The notes below the pieces were generated by a model that was given only the letters and a program-made list of their open reading frames with translations, did not search any database and had not been told where the DNA came from. From assembly GCF_006716885.1 (NCBI RefSeq), contig NZ_VFPU01000001.1:1302001-1366000 (forward strand): 64,000 nucleotides of DNA. Direction: 5' to 3'. Below, one piece after another: positions 15,690 to 24,129 of this stretch (positions are counted from its first letter, which is position 1; the number at the start of each line of letters is the position of its first letter). Source of the DNA: Ornithinimicrobium humiphilum. GTDB lineage: Bacteria > Actinomycetota > Actinomycetes > Actinomycetales > Dermatophilaceae. Both the position numbers and the translations under genes were made by a program.

Positions 15690-16145
15690 TCAGTCCTGCC
15701 CGCCGATGTCCACGGCGAACGCCTCGTAGATGAGGTCGTCGCCGCGGCGCCGGTGCTCGACGAGGCGATCGAGCAGGCGCGCGACCTCGTCGCGGAACGC
15801 CGGGACGTCGGCGATGCCGTCGCTGCCCTCCAGCAGACCGATGTAGTCCTGCAGGTCGGTGAGCAGCGTCGGGTGCTCGGCGGTGAGCTGGTCGACGGCG
15901 GAGGCCAGGCGCGGCACCGCCCGCACCCCCTGGAAGAGCCCGTCCGGACGCTCGGCGAGGTCGACGTGCTCGGCGAGGTCGCGCGCGAGCTCGACGAGCG
16001 CGGCGTGGACCCGCTGCCGCGACAGGCCGCCGGCCGAGGTGTTCGAGAGGGCGGTGCGCACGGCGGCCATCGACTCCCGCAGTTCCGCCCGGTAGGCACG
16101 GACCTGCTCCAGGTGCTGCTCGAGTCCTTCGGGGACGGCGGCCAT
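15690..16145 (-). CDS. Small all-helical protein of unknown function
   Basis: 151 residues, predicted almost entirely helical, rich in Arg, Leu and Glu. The ending RLLDRLVEHRRRGDDLIYEAFAVDIGG resembles the C-terminal segment of some hemerythrin-like proteins, but the His/Glu ligand pattern of a di-iron site is not evident, so I do not assign that function. No signal peptide is seen. The start ATG at 16145 has a second ATG three codons upstream in another frame. It may share a transcript with the YceI gene upstream, since only 58 bp separate them. Confidence 0.55.
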   Translation of the reverse strand: MAAVPEGLEQHLEQVRAYRAELRESMAAVRTALSNTSAGGLSRQRVHAALVELARDLAEHVDLAERPDGLFQGVRAVPRLASAVDQLTAEHPTLLTDLQDYIGLLEGSDGIADVPAFRDEVARLLDRLVEHRRRGDDLIYEAFAVDIGGQD

Positions 16146-16203
16146 GGTCCATGGTCGCCCGGTGACGCGTCGTCGTCCACCCTGCCCGGCGCGTCGCGAC
16201 CGG

Positions 16204-16827
16204 TCAGTCCTCGCGGACCGCGGAGACGTCGAGCGTCAGCCGGATCGTCTCGCCCACGAGCACGCCACCGGTCTCGAGGGCGGCGTTCCAGGTCAGCCCC
16301 CAGTCCTTGCGGTCGATGCTCGTCGACCCCGAGAAGGCGGCCCGCGGGCGCCCGTCGGGGTCGAGCTCGAGGCCGGTGAGCACGAAGTCCACCGTGACCG
16401 GCCGGGTGACCTCACGCACCGACAGGTCGCCGGTCACCCGCCAGATCGCCGGCGGCACCCGCTCGACGAGGGTCGAGGTGAAGGACAGCCGCGGGTGGCG
16501 CCGGACTCCGAAGAAGTCGCTGGAGCGCAGGTGGGCGTCGCGGTCGGCGACCCCGGTGTCGACGCTGGCGGCGTCGATGACGACCTCGGCCGAGGACACC
16601 TCGGGCCGGCCCGGGTCGAGGACGCCACCGCCCTCGAAGGAGGTGAAGCGGCCGTTCACCGTGATGACCATCGCGTAGCGGGCGCTGAAGCCGAGGGTGC
16701 TCCGGTCGGGGTCGATGCGCCAGCGGCCGGCGAGCCGGTCGTCGTCGACCTCGGCCGCGGGTGCAGCGGCCCGGGCACTCTCGTCCAGGGGCCTCCGGAT
16801 GAAGTCCAGGAGGCCCATGGCGGTCAC
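16204..16827 (-). CDS. YceI family protein (lipocalin-like fold)
   Basis: 207 residues. The YceI domain starts near residue 30 (GRWRIDPDRSTLGFSARYAMV), with FTSFEGGGVLDP, VVIDAASVDTG, RDAHLRSSDFF and FVLTGLELD following. YceI proteins bind lipid-like isoprenoids in a beta barrel and are linked to acid or envelope stress. This one has no signal peptide, so it acts in the cytoplasm or at the inner face of the membrane. GTG 16827 overlaps the DUF1059 stop (GTGA); ATG 16818 three codons later is the alternative. The two genes form an operon. Confidence 0.85.
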   Translation of the reverse strand: MTAMGLLDFIRRPLDESARAAAPAAEVDDDRLAGRWRIDPDRSTLGFSARYAMVITVNGRFTSFEGGGVLDPGRPEVSSAEVVIDAASVDTGVADRDAHLRSSDFFGVRRHPRLSFTSTLVERVPPAIWRVTGDLSVREVTRPVTVDFVLTGLELDPDGRPRAAFSGSTSIDRKDWGLTWNAALETGGVLVGETIRLTLDVSAVRED

Positions 16828-17009
16828 GGCCCGTCGTGCACGAGCGCGGTGGCCCGGCTCTCGAAGTCGGGGTCGTCGACCTGCTCCTGGCTCAGCCCGT
16901 GGACCTCCTGGGCGTGCTGCGCGGCCTGGCCGAGCACGTCATACACCGTCTCGCCGGTGACGACCGCGTCGCAGTCGAAACCGACGTCGCTGCACCTCAG
17001 CTCCTTCAC
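16824..17009 (-). CDS. DUF1059 small protein
   Basis: 61 residues. KELRCSDVGFDCDAVVTGET and HAQEVHGLSQEQ match the whole of DUF1059, a small domain with two Cys that may bind metal. GGGAGGG at good spacing supports GTG 17009 rather than the upstream in-frame start at 17096. The stop overlaps the YceI start by 4 bp, so the pair is translationally coupled; the function is unknown. Confidence 0.8.
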   Translation of the reverse strand: MKELRCSDVGFDCDAVVTGETVYDVLGQAAQHAQEVHGLSQEQVDDPDFESRATALVHDGP

Positions 17010-17096
17010 GGCGCACACCCTCCCGTCCCGACGGGACCCGCGGCCGTCGCGCCCCGTGCACCAACGGTACTGCCGACGCGCGCCGCTGACCAGCAC

Positions 17097-18881
17097 CTAC
17101 TGGTAGGAGATGAAGTCCGGCACCGGGTCCACGAGCGTCATCGTCTCCTCTGGGGAGAGGGGCCCGGGCACGTCCTCGTCGTAGAAGTTCTTCCAGCCCC
17201 AGTGCTCGACGTCCGGCGCGTTGGCGTGCAGCGCGCGCCAGGTCGCCTGCTTGTCCGGCTGCGCACCCTGGCCGTCGGCGTGGATGAGCACGGCGACCTC
17301 CGAGCGCGACCGGTCGACGGCGTTGGCCTCGGGGATCATCCGGTTCTGGAACTGGTGCAGCACGAGCACCTTCTGCGGCAGCGCGTTGTCGCGGGTCAGG
17401 TCGGCCAGCCAGGTGACGACCTGGTTGACCTCCTCCAGGCCCACGGAGCCGATCTGCTGCAGGTGCACCTGGTCGGGGCGCAGCCGCCACTCGGGGTCGA
17501 GCGCGAGGCCGACGTGGGGCAGCTCGAGCAGCTCCTGGTAGTGCTTGGCCTGCGTCAGGAAGTCGGTCCGTCCCGGCTGCAGGTCGAGCACGACGTACAT
17601 CCCGTGCTCGCCGGCCAGGTCGACCAGCGGGCGCAGCTCCTCGACGGGCAGCTCGGCGGAGTAGTTGCCGTCACCGCCGGCGCTGGAGCTGGCGATCGTG
17701 GCGATGATCTCGAGCGTCGGGACCACGGGCTGGTCGGTGAGACCCTCGTAGGACGCGGCCAGCTCCTCGGCGCGCGTCACCGTCTCCTCGATCGGCTGCT
17801 CGCCGAGCACGCCCAGCGCGCCCGTGCTGGGGGTGCCGTAGAGGGCGACGTAGGTCTTGCCGGGCAGCACCAGCTGGCCGCCGCCGGGGAGCTCGACGCC
17901 GGTCGCCGCGGTGGCGGCACGCCAGGTCAGGGTCTCGGCGTCGCCGAAGGCCTCACCGAGACCGAGGAGCACCTGCGGCGCCGCGCCGGCGACCGCCTGC
18001 ACGCTCTCGGCGGAGGAGCGGGGATCGCCGTCGGGGGCGCGCACGACGGTCGCGCCCGCGGCGAGGGCGGTGCCGAGCGCGGCCAGGTCGTCCTCCTCGC
18101 CGGAGGTGAGCACCGCGGTGCCGGCCACCGGCTCCGGGCGTGCGGTCGCGGGCAGGGTGTCGAGGTCGGCCTCGAGCGGGGCCGGGGGAGCCTCGGTGGC
18201 GGCTGCTCCGTCGGGCCCGGCGGTGGCCGCGTCGGTGTCGTCCGGGTCGTCGGGGTCAGCCGTGCCGTCTGGCTCCGCGGTCGAGGAGGAGGCGTCCCCG
18301 CCGTCGGCAGGGACGAGCAGCTGCGGGGCGGAGGGGTCGAAGGCGGAGAGCCCGGCAACGGCCTGGTCGGCGTCGACGGTCGTCGTGGGCACGCCCAGCA
18401 GCTCGGCCAGCTCGGCGTCGTCGCCGGGCACGACCACGTCGATCCCCGGGTCGGCGACCGCACCGAGGGCGAGGACCGCCTGCGCGCCGAGACGCTCGAG
18501 CTCCGCCGCGACCCCCTCGCCGTCGACGAGCACCGGCACGCCGAGCGCGGCCCCGGCGGAGGCGGCCTGCAGCTGCTGCTCCGGTGCGGCGAGCACGACG
18601 ACCGGGGCGCTGGCGAAGAGCGCCCGCGACAGCTCGACCGAGCGCTCCGAGGCGCCGGGGCCGACGAGGACCGCGGTCTCCGCGGGGGCCGAGGTCGTCG
18701 CGACGAGCGCCTCCGGCTCCTGCGGCGCGTCGGGCTCGTCGTCACCGCCTCCGACCTCGTCCACCGGTCCGGACCGGTCGGCGACGTCGCCGCTGCCGGT
18801 GTCGCACGCCGTCAGGACGAGCAGGGCACCGACCGCGACGGCCGGGACGGGGTGGAACGACCTGCGTGTCGTGCGACGCAC
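17097..18881 (-). CDS. Lipoprotein with cell-wall-binding-repeat-like region
   Basis: 594 residues. A basic start is followed by a hydrophobic stretch ending in the lipobox LTAC, predicting a lipid-anchored extracellular protein. Residues about 60-290 contain two alternations of short Rossmann-like units (AVLVGPGASERSVELSRALF, VLALGAVADPGIDV) resembling cell-wall-binding repeat 2, split by an acidic Ser/Thr linker. The C-terminal half (TLEIIATIASS, YVVLDLQPGRTDFL, GLALDPEWRL, LHQFQNRMI) resembles a TIM-barrel glycoside-hydrolase-like domain that is conserved in actinobacteria. AGGAGA supports GTG 18881. Role: probably peptidoglycan or surface polymer binding; catalysis is unproven. Confidence 0.7.
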   Translation of the reverse strand: MRRTTRRSFHPVPAVAVGALLVLTACDTGSGDVADRSGPVDEVGGGDDEPDAPQEPEALVATTSAPAETAVLVGPGASERSVELSRALFASAPVVVLAAPEQQLQAASAGAALGVPVLVDGEGVAAELERLGAQAVLALGAVADPGIDVVVPGDDAELAELLGVPTTTVDADQAVAGLSAFDPSAPQLLVPADGGDASSSTAEPDGTADPDDPDDTDAATAGPDGAAATEAPPAPLEADLDTLPATARPEPVAGTAVLTSGEEDDLAALGTALAAGATVVRAPDGDPRSSAESVQAVAGAAPQVLLGLGEAFGDAETLTWRAATAATGVELPGGGQLVLPGKTYVALYGTPSTGALGVLGEQPIEETVTRAEELAASYEGLTDQPVVPTLEIIATIASSSAGGDGNYSAELPVEELRPLVDLAGEHGMYVVLDLQPGRTDFLTQAKHYQELLELPHVGLALDPEWRLRPDQVHLQQIGSVGLEEVNQVVTWLADLTRDNALPQKVLVLHQFQNRMIPEANAVDRSRSEVAVLIHADGQGAQPDKQATWRALHANAPDVEHWGWKNFYDEDVPGPLSPEETMTLVDPVPDFISYQ

Positions 18882-18957
18882 GCGATCTCCTCTCGCAGGG
18901 GGCCGGACCACGTACCGTAGCCCAGCCTCCTGGAACCCGCGTGGGCGTTTCCCGACG

Positions 18958-20016
18958 TCAGCCGACCGGCTGCGCGACCAGCCGGGCCGAGAGCTCGGTC
19001 ACCGTGCGCTCGCGGGAGAGGCCGCGGTCGAGCGCTTCGTCGGCCCAGGACCCACCGATCGGCTGGACCATCACCTCGTCGACGTCGAAGGTCGCCGCGA
19101 GATCGCGCACCCCGTCGGCGACCTCGTCGGCCGTGCCCAGCAGCCAGGGGCGCGTGACCGCCGCGAAGTCCGGCTCGGGGATCGGCAGCGGCTCCTCCAG
19201 CGCCTGCTCGACGGTGAGGATCGGCCGCTGCCGCATCGGGCCGGGAGCCCGCAGGCTCGCCATCATGTGCTGGAAGGGCAGCGCCAGACGGCGGGCCTCC
19301 TCCTCGGAGTCAGCCACGACGGCGTTGACGGTGAGGAACGTCCGTGGCTCGCCCGGCCCGGCGAAGGTCGAGCGGTAGAGCTCCAGCGCCTCGGCGGTGC
19401 CGTGGCCGGAGAAGTGGTGGGCGAAGACGTAGGGCAGCCCGAGCTGGCCCGCGAGCCGCGCCGAGTAGTCGGACGAGCCGAGCAGCCAGACCGGGGGAGC
19501 GGCGACCGCGGCCGGCGTGGCGACGACCGGGTGCTGGCGCGGGCCGATCTGCACGGCCGCACCCTCGGGCGCCATGAACGCCATGACCTGCTGCACGTAG
19601 TCGGGGAAGTGCTGCACGACCTCCTGGTCGGTCGCGCCGCCGCGCAGCGCCCAGGCCGTGACCGGGTCGGTGCCGGGCGCGCGACCGATGCCGAGGTCGA
19701 TGCGGCCCGGGTGGGCGGCCTCGAGCAGCGCGAACTGCTCGGCCACGGCCAGCGCCGCGTGGTTGGGCAGCATGACGCCGCCGGAGCCGACGCGGATCCG
19801 GCGGGTCGCCGCGGCCAGCATCGCGATGATGACCGGCGGGCTGGTGGAGGCGACCGACCGGCCGTTGTGGTGCTCGGCGACCCAGTAGCGACGCACGCCC
19901 GCCTCGTCGGCCTGCTGCGCCAGGGTGCGCGAGGCGGTCAGCGCCTGCCCGGTCGTCTGACCGGTGCGGACGGGGACGAGGTCGAGGACGGACAGGGCCA
20001 GGGGTGCGGACGTCAT
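18958..20016 (-). CDS. LLM-class flavin-dependent oxidoreductase (MsnO8-like)
   Basis: 352 residues. LSVLDLVPVRTGQT, RYWVAEHHNGRSVASTSP, GSGGVMLPNHAALAVAEQFALLE, DLGIGRAPGTDP and a final AVTRPWLLGTADEVADG identify the MsnO8/alkanal-monooxygenase-like branch of the luciferase family, which uses FMN. The substrate is unknown. ATG 20016 gives the family's natural start; the longer open frame upstream is not conserved-looking and overlaps the next gene. Ribosome binding site is weak. Confidence 0.85.
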   Translation of the reverse strand: MTSAPLALSVLDLVPVRTGQTTGQALTASRTLAQQADEAGVRRYWVAEHHNGRSVASTSPPVIIAMLAAATRRIRVGSGGVMLPNHAALAVAEQFALLEAAHPGRIDLGIGRAPGTDPVTAWALRGGATDQEVVQHFPDYVQQVMAFMAPEGAAVQIGPRQHPVVATPAAVAAPPVWLLGSSDYSARLAGQLGLPYVFAHHFSGHGTAEALELYRSTFAGPGEPRTFLTVNAVVADSEEEARRLALPFQHMMASLRAPGPMRQRPILTVEQALEEPLPIPEPDFAAVTRPWLLGTADEVADGVRDLAATFDVDEVMVQPIGGSWADEALDRGLSRERTVTELSARLVAQPVG

Positions 20017-20078
20017 ACCGCTGCCAACGCACGCAGGCCCCTGGTCCTTCCGTGGGGCCTGGACGGCCCGGCGCAGGG

Positions 20079-20258
20079 TCACTGCGGCAGCCACATCACG
20101 AGCATGATGAGCAGGGCGACCAGGACGATCGCCGCGGGGCCGAAGATCGGCAGCCAGCGGGTGAAGCTCGTCTCCTTGGGCAGCTGGTTGCCGGGCTGCT
20201 CGTCGTGCTGCTGCGGGTCCTGCGCGTCGTTCTGGTGGTGCTCCGGGTGCTGGGTCAT
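20079..20258 (-). CDS. Small single-pass membrane protein (59 aa)
   Basis: A short gene behind a near-perfect AAGGAGGTG site. The product has a His/Gln-rich soluble N-terminus (MTQHPEHHQNDAQDPQQH), one strong membrane segment near residues 36-57 (FGPAAIVLVALLIMLVMW) and almost no residues after it. A -10 box TAGCGT (20287-20282) fits an mRNA leader of about 20 nt. Function unknown; the His cluster could bind metal (inference). It is independent of the downstream oxidoreductase in reading frame, and easily missed because it is shorter than most ORF cut-offs. Confidence 0.75.
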   Translation of the reverse strand: MTQHPEHHQNDAQDPQQHDEQPGNQLPKETSFTRWLPIFGPAAIVLVALLIMLVMWLPQ

Positions 20259-20281
20259 GGTGCACCTCCTTCGTCCCCGCC

Positions 20282-20287
20282 ACGCTA
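20282..20287 (-). promoter_or_regulatory. -10 box of the 59-aa membrane protein gene
   Basis: TAGCGT on the minus strand, 23 nt before the ATG, leaving room for the AAGGAGGTG ribosome binding site. Confidence 0.4.
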
Positions 20288-20323
20288 CGGGCGCAGGTGG
20301 ACCCCGGCGAGGTGACCGTGCCC

Positions 20324-20357
20324 GGGCACGGCAAACCTCCGGGGGATCGCCGTGCCC
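20324..20357 (-). terminator. Hairpin after the GyrI-like gene
   Basis: GGGCACGGC (20324-20332) and GCCGTGCCC (20349-20357) form a perfect 9-bp stem with a 16-nt loop, 12 bp beyond the stop of the GyrI-like gene. Confidence 0.5.
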
Positions 20358-20369
20358 CGGCCGGGTGCG

Positions 20370-20846
20370 TCAGCCCTCGAGCGGCCAGTAGAGGTCGGTG
20401 CGCATGGTGGCCGGGTCGGCCTCGGGCGTCGGCTCGGTGACGTAGACCTCCCAGAGCGCGGCGCCGGGGCGACGACCCTGGTCGCCGATCCAGCGACCGA
20501 GCCGGTCCCAGCTCGAGGAGAGCGTGTCGTAGGGCCCGGTGTGGGTCAGCCGCGCGACCTCCCCGGCAGGGAGGGTGGTCGGCACGACGTCCTCCTCGGG
20601 CTCGACCGGCCCGGTGGTGGTGAAGCCGGCCTCGACCTCCATCGTCTCGCCGGGCATCGTCAGGTAGCGCGCGAAGGCCTCGCCGGGCTCCAGGCCCTGC
20701 TGCTCCAGGACGGAGGCGACCAGGCGGTAGGCACGGTCGAAGAGCTGCGGCAGCTCCTCCATCCGCAGGGTGGCGCGCACGACGGCGGCCGGCACCTCCT
20801 CGCGGGAGACGATCTCGGGCTCGGTGCTCTCGGGGGACTGGTCCAT
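20370..20846 (-). CDS. GyrI-like/AraC effector-binding-domain protein
   Basis: 158 residues with the SHS2-type GyrI-like fold, read from IVSREEVPAAVVRATLRMEEL, YLTMPGETMEVEAGFTTTGPV, ARLTHTGPYDTLSSSWDRL and LWEVYVTEPTPEADPATMRTDLYWPL. Such domains bind small hydrophobic or cationic molecules, either as sensors attached to regulators or free-standing as here; some hydrolyse electrophilic toxins. There is no DNA-binding domain. CAGACT lies 7 nt before the ATG, suggesting a leaderless mRNA. It is divergent from the kinase gene with a 69-bp gap. Confidence 0.8.
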   Translation of the reverse strand: MDQSPESTEPEIVSREEVPAAVVRATLRMEELPQLFDRAYRLVASVLEQQGLEPGEAFARYLTMPGETMEVEAGFTTTGPVEPEEDVVPTTLPAGEVARLTHTGPYDTLSSSWDRLGRWIGDQGRRPGAALWEVYVTEPTPEADPATMRTDLYWPLEG

Positions 20847-20902
20847 GCCCGCAAGTCTGGCACCGGGAGGCGTCGCGTGCCGGTCCAGCAGGACGGGCTG
20901 CA

Positions 20903-20908
20903 TAGGGT
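20903..20908 (+). promoter_or_regulatory. -10 box, leaderless start of the kinase gene
   Basis: TAGGGT ends 7 nt before GTG 20916. Confidence 0.5.
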
Positions 20909-20915
20909 GGGGGCC

Positions 20916-22169
20916 GTGGGTGAGATCTTGGCGGGACGCTACGAGCTCGTGGACCCGCTGGGCGAGGGCGGCACGGGCGTGGTCTGGCGTGCCTGGGACC
21001 ACCGCGAGCGGCGCTACGTCGCCGCCAAGGTGATGCGGCAGTCCGACGCCGGCTCGCTGCTGCGCTTCGTGCGCGAGCAGGCCGTGCGCATCGACCACCG
21101 TCACGTGCTCACCCCGCACGGCTGGGCGGGGGAGGACGACCGGGTGCTGCTGACCATGCCGGTCGTGCGCGGCGGCTCGGCCGCCACGCTCGTCGGCGAC
21201 CACGGCGCGCTGCCGCCGGTCTGGGCCGCGACCCTGCTCGACCAGCTGCTCGCCGCTCTCGAGTCGATCCACGCCGAGGGTCTGGTGCACCGCGACGTCA
21301 AGCCGGCCAACCTGCTCCTCGACGCGACGGGCCGGGGTATGCCGCGCGTGCGCCTCGCGGACTTCGGCATCGCCGCGGCGGTCGACCAGCCCCGGCTGAC
21401 GCACGTCACGCACTCGGTCGGGACCCTCGGCTACGCCGCGCCGGAGACGCTGGAGGCGGGCTGGGACCCCGACCCGCGCGCCGACCTCTACGGCGCCGGT
21501 CTGACGGCGGTCGAGCTGCTGACCGCGGAACGACCGACGGCGCAGACCGACGTCGCCGCGGTGCTGGACCAGGTCCGGGTGCCGTCCCCCTTCGCCGACC
21601 TCGTGCTCCGGCTGGCCTCACCGCTGCCGGACGACCGCCCGGCCTCCGCGACCGAGGCCCGGGCGCAGCTCGCCGCCACCGGGCTGGTCGCCCGGAGCGC
21701 GCAGGAGCTGGGCGACCTGGGCGTCGAGGTCTTCGACCAGCTGCCGCCCCTGCCGGAGGGCTGGGGCGAGGACGGTCCGGCGGCACCGGCCGTCGGGGAC
21801 GTGGCGGGGGCACCGGCCGTGGCGTCCCCCGACGTGCCGGGGGCGCCGGCCGTGCCCCACCTGCCGCGAGCGACCGGGAGGCCGACCGGGTCGCGCGAGG
21901 TGACCGGCGAGCCGACCCGCACCGACCTCGGCCCGCCGACGCAGGAGGTGCCCCGGCCCCGGGTCGAGGCGACGGCGACGCACAGGGTCGAGCAGCCGCA
22001 TACCCGTGCCGACGGCGGTGAGCAGGACCCGGATGCCCCCGCCACCGCTGACGTCGCGACGCAGCCCCCGGGCACGGGACAGGCCCGCCCGCAGCTGCGG
22101 ACGGGCCTGGCCCTGGTGGTGCTGGGCCTGCTGATGATGCTGGCCTCGCTGCTGCTCGTGCTCGTCTAG
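20916..22169 (+). CDS. Tail-anchored Ser/Thr protein kinase (PknB-type catalytic domain)
   Basis: 417 residues. The N-terminal kinase domain has GEGGTGVVWRAWD (P-loop), AAKVM (ATP Lys), LVHRDVKPANLLLD (catalytic loop), DFGIAAA (DFG) and YAAPETL. After about residue 270 comes a long Pro/Ala-rich linker. A single membrane segment forms the very C-terminus (ALVVLGLLMMLASLLLVLV), with no outside domain. The enzyme would therefore be held at the inner membrane face without its own sensor, unlike PknB with its PASTA repeats. It converges on the VWA gene, and the two stop codons share the palindrome CTAG. Confidence 0.85.
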   Translation: MGEILAGRYELVDPLGEGGTGVVWRAWDHRERRYVAAKVMRQSDAGSLLRFVREQAVRIDHRHVLTPHGWAGEDDRVLLTMPVVRGGSAATLVGDHGALPPVWAATLLDQLLAALESIHAEGLVHRDVKPANLLLDATGRGMPRVRLADFGIAAAVDQPRLTHVTHSVGTLGYAAPETLEAGWDPDPRADLYGAGLTAVELLTAERPTAQTDVAAVLDQVRVPSPFADLVLRLASPLPDDRPASATEARAQLAATGLVARSAQELGDLGVEVFDQLPPLPEGWGEDGPAAPAVGDVAGAPAVASPDVPGAPAVPHLPRATGRPTGSREVTGEPTRTDLGPPTQEVPRPRVEATATHRVEQPHTRADGGEQDPDAPATADVATQPPGTGQARPQLRTGLALVVLGLLMMLASLLLVLV

Positions 22170-24049
22170 CCCTCGGCGCCTCCGCGCCTGCGGCCCAGGA
22201 GCACGGCTCCGGCACCGGCGACGAGCACGCCGCCCGCGGCCAGGGCCCAGGGGAGCCAGGACGAGCCGCCGTCCTCGTCGGCGGGACCGTCGGCCACCGG
22301 CGGCTCCTCGGCCTCGTCGGCGGGAGCGGTGGTCTCCGCGTCGTCGGCGGGCGCCGTGGTCTGCGAGGCGTCGTCCTCGGGCGCGGCGTGCTCGGGCACC
22401 CCGCTGACCTCGCCGACGACGTCCGTCGTCAGGGTGAGGGGGATCGGGGTCATCCGCTCGCGGCTGGAGGTCAGCGAGACCATGACGACGTGGTCGCCGC
22501 CCAGGGCGGAGGCCTTCGTCCCGTCGTTGGCCCACCGGACCTCCGGCATGGCGGCCGCCGCCTGCGAGGCCTTCTCCCCGTCGAGGGAGACACGGGTGGA
22601 CGGTGCGCCGGGGACGCTGAGGCCGTGGACCTGCGCGCGGTTCGGCGCGACGATCGCCATGTCGATGATGTTGGACGTGGGTCGCATCTCCGCGGCGAGC
22701 GGACCGTCCACGCCGGGGAACTCCACGAGGGCCTCGAGGCGCTGGCCGTAGTCGACCGGTACCGAGAAGAAGGCGATCTCACCAGGGACGAGGTCGAAGC
22801 TCACGGTAGACCCGGCCTCGACCGGCGTCGCTGCCGAGGGCGACACCCCGCCGATGACCTCGGCCGACGGCTCGCCGGCCGAGGGGCCGGACCACTGCGG
22901 CTTGTCGGCGGGCCCGGGCAGCTCGTCGCCGTTGCTCACCGGGGCGACCTCGTCGACGACGATCTCGACGGGCTGGCCGAGGATCTGCTGGGAGCCCGAG
23001 CCGGCCTGGAGCGAGAGCACGAGCGCGTCGGCCTCGGCGCAGGCCGGGGACCGGTCGGTCGCGGTGGCGAGCCCGATGCTGCCGAAGGAGGTCTGCCCGC
23101 CCGGGCTGAAGACGGGCATGGTGCCCCGGCCGCACGAGGTGCCGTCCGGGGTCTCCAGCTCCACCTGGACACCGGACACGCCGCCGGGGGTGGGGTTCTT
23201 CATGGTCGCGCCGACGAAGAGCCGCGAGCCGGGCTCGGAACGGGTCACCGCGTAGTGCTTGGGTGCGTTCTCCTGCTCGGCGATGGTGTCGGTCCACGAG
23301 CCGGGGGTCAGCTCCGGCGCGCCCTGGGGCTGCGGGGTGCCCACCACCGGGGTGCCGTCGTAGACGAAGGGGCGGAAGGCCCGGGTGGAAAGACGCACGA
23401 GCGCGGTGGTCAGCGTCTCGCTGTCGGTGGCGTCGAAGTAGTCACCACCGCCGGCCGCCGCGATGCACTGCAGCTGGCTGCGGGTGCGGTCGTCCGCGCC
23501 CAGGCCCACGGTGTGCACGACGAGGTCGAGCCCGTCGGCGCGCAGCTGGCGGGCGATCTCGCAGGGGTCGGGGTCGCAGGTCGCGAGGCCGTCGGAGACG
23601 AGCACGATCGTGCGGTCGCCGGAGTCGGACAGGTCACCGGCCGCCTGCTGCAGCGCGTAGGCGATCGGGGTCTCGCCGAGCGGTGCGTAGTCGTCGACCG
23701 CGTCTGAGAGCGCCGAGGCGTTGCCCGCGCCGATCGGCACGACGAGCTCGCTGTCGCTGCACTTGGCCTCCTTGGGCTGGCTGCGATCGACGCCGCCGCC
23801 GAAGACGCGCAGGCCGACGGACTGGCTCGGGTCGAGGCCGTCGATCATCTCGTGCAGCGCGGCGCGCGCCGAGTCGATCTTGGGCTCGCCCTGGGCGTCC
23901 GGGTCGGCCATCGAGAACGACGCGTCGAGCATGAGCAGGAGCTCGGCGTCCTCGGCCTGCTCCGCCGGGGCGGCCGAGGCCGCGACGACGCCGGGCGCGA
24001 GCAGCAGGGCGGCGCTGGTGGCCAGGGCCGCGAGTCTGGTGTGCCGCAT
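22166..24049 (-). CDS. Exported VWA-domain protein with C-terminal membrane anchor
   Basis: 627 residues. A signal peptide (RHTRLAALATSAALLLAPG, cleavage near ASA-AP) precedes a von Willebrand A domain (about 38-230). Its MIDAS site is present as DASFS, the Thr in LGETPIA, and VSDGLATCD. A beta-rich region follows (about 240-555), then a Glu/Ala/Thr stalk and a membrane helix (SWLPWALAAGGVLVAGAGAVLL) with a basic tail. It should display a metal-dependent adhesion domain outside the cell. Several paired Cys suggest disulfides. It is divergent from an XRE regulator whose operator overlaps its promoter, so its expression is probably controlled there. Confidence 0.85.
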   Translation of the reverse strand: MRHTRLAALATSAALLLAPGVVAASAAPAEQAEDAELLLMLDASFSMADPDAQGEPKIDSARAALHEMIDGLDPSQSVGLRVFGGGVDRSQPKEAKCSDSELVVPIGAGNASALSDAVDDYAPLGETPIAYALQQAAGDLSDSGDRTIVLVSDGLATCDPDPCEIARQLRADGLDLVVHTVGLGADDRTRSQLQCIAAAGGGDYFDATDSETLTTALVRLSTRAFRPFVYDGTPVVGTPQPQGAPELTPGSWTDTIAEQENAPKHYAVTRSEPGSRLFVGATMKNPTPGGVSGVQVELETPDGTSCGRGTMPVFSPGGQTSFGSIGLATATDRSPACAEADALVLSLQAGSGSQQILGQPVEIVVDEVAPVSNGDELPGPADKPQWSGPSAGEPSAEVIGGVSPSAATPVEAGSTVSFDLVPGEIAFFSVPVDYGQRLEALVEFPGVDGPLAAEMRPTSNIIDMAIVAPNRAQVHGLSVPGAPSTRVSLDGEKASQAAAAMPEVRWANDGTKASALGGDHVVMVSLTSSRERMTPIPLTLTTDVVGEVSGVPEHAAPEDDASQTTAPADDAETTAPADEAEEPPVADGPADEDGGSSWLPWALAAGGVLVAGAGAVLLGRRRGGAEG

Positions 24050-24076
24050 GGGGTTCCCCTCGGTGGTCGGGTAGTG

Positions 24077-24113
24077 TTTGTGTTCGCAAACGTAAGTCGT
24101 TTGCATTTGCAAA
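24077..24113. promoter_or_regulatory. AT-rich operator between VWA gene and XRE regulator
   Basis: Overlapping inverted repeats of TTTGC/GCAAA half-sites: TTTGTGTTCGCAAA (24077-24090), GCAAACG-N5-CGTTTGC (24086-24104, perfect) and TTTGC-ATTT-GCAAA (24100-24113). This is the most AT-rich short stretch nearby, in the 80-bp gap between divergent starts, and is the natural binding site for the adjacent HTH protein. Confidence 0.7.
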
Positions 24114-24129
24114 GTCAACCGGAGCGAGC

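Noticed and set aside
15690-16145. Hemerythrin-like di-iron protein
   Set aside because: The C-terminal resemblance is short and the His/Glu ligand pattern is not visible.
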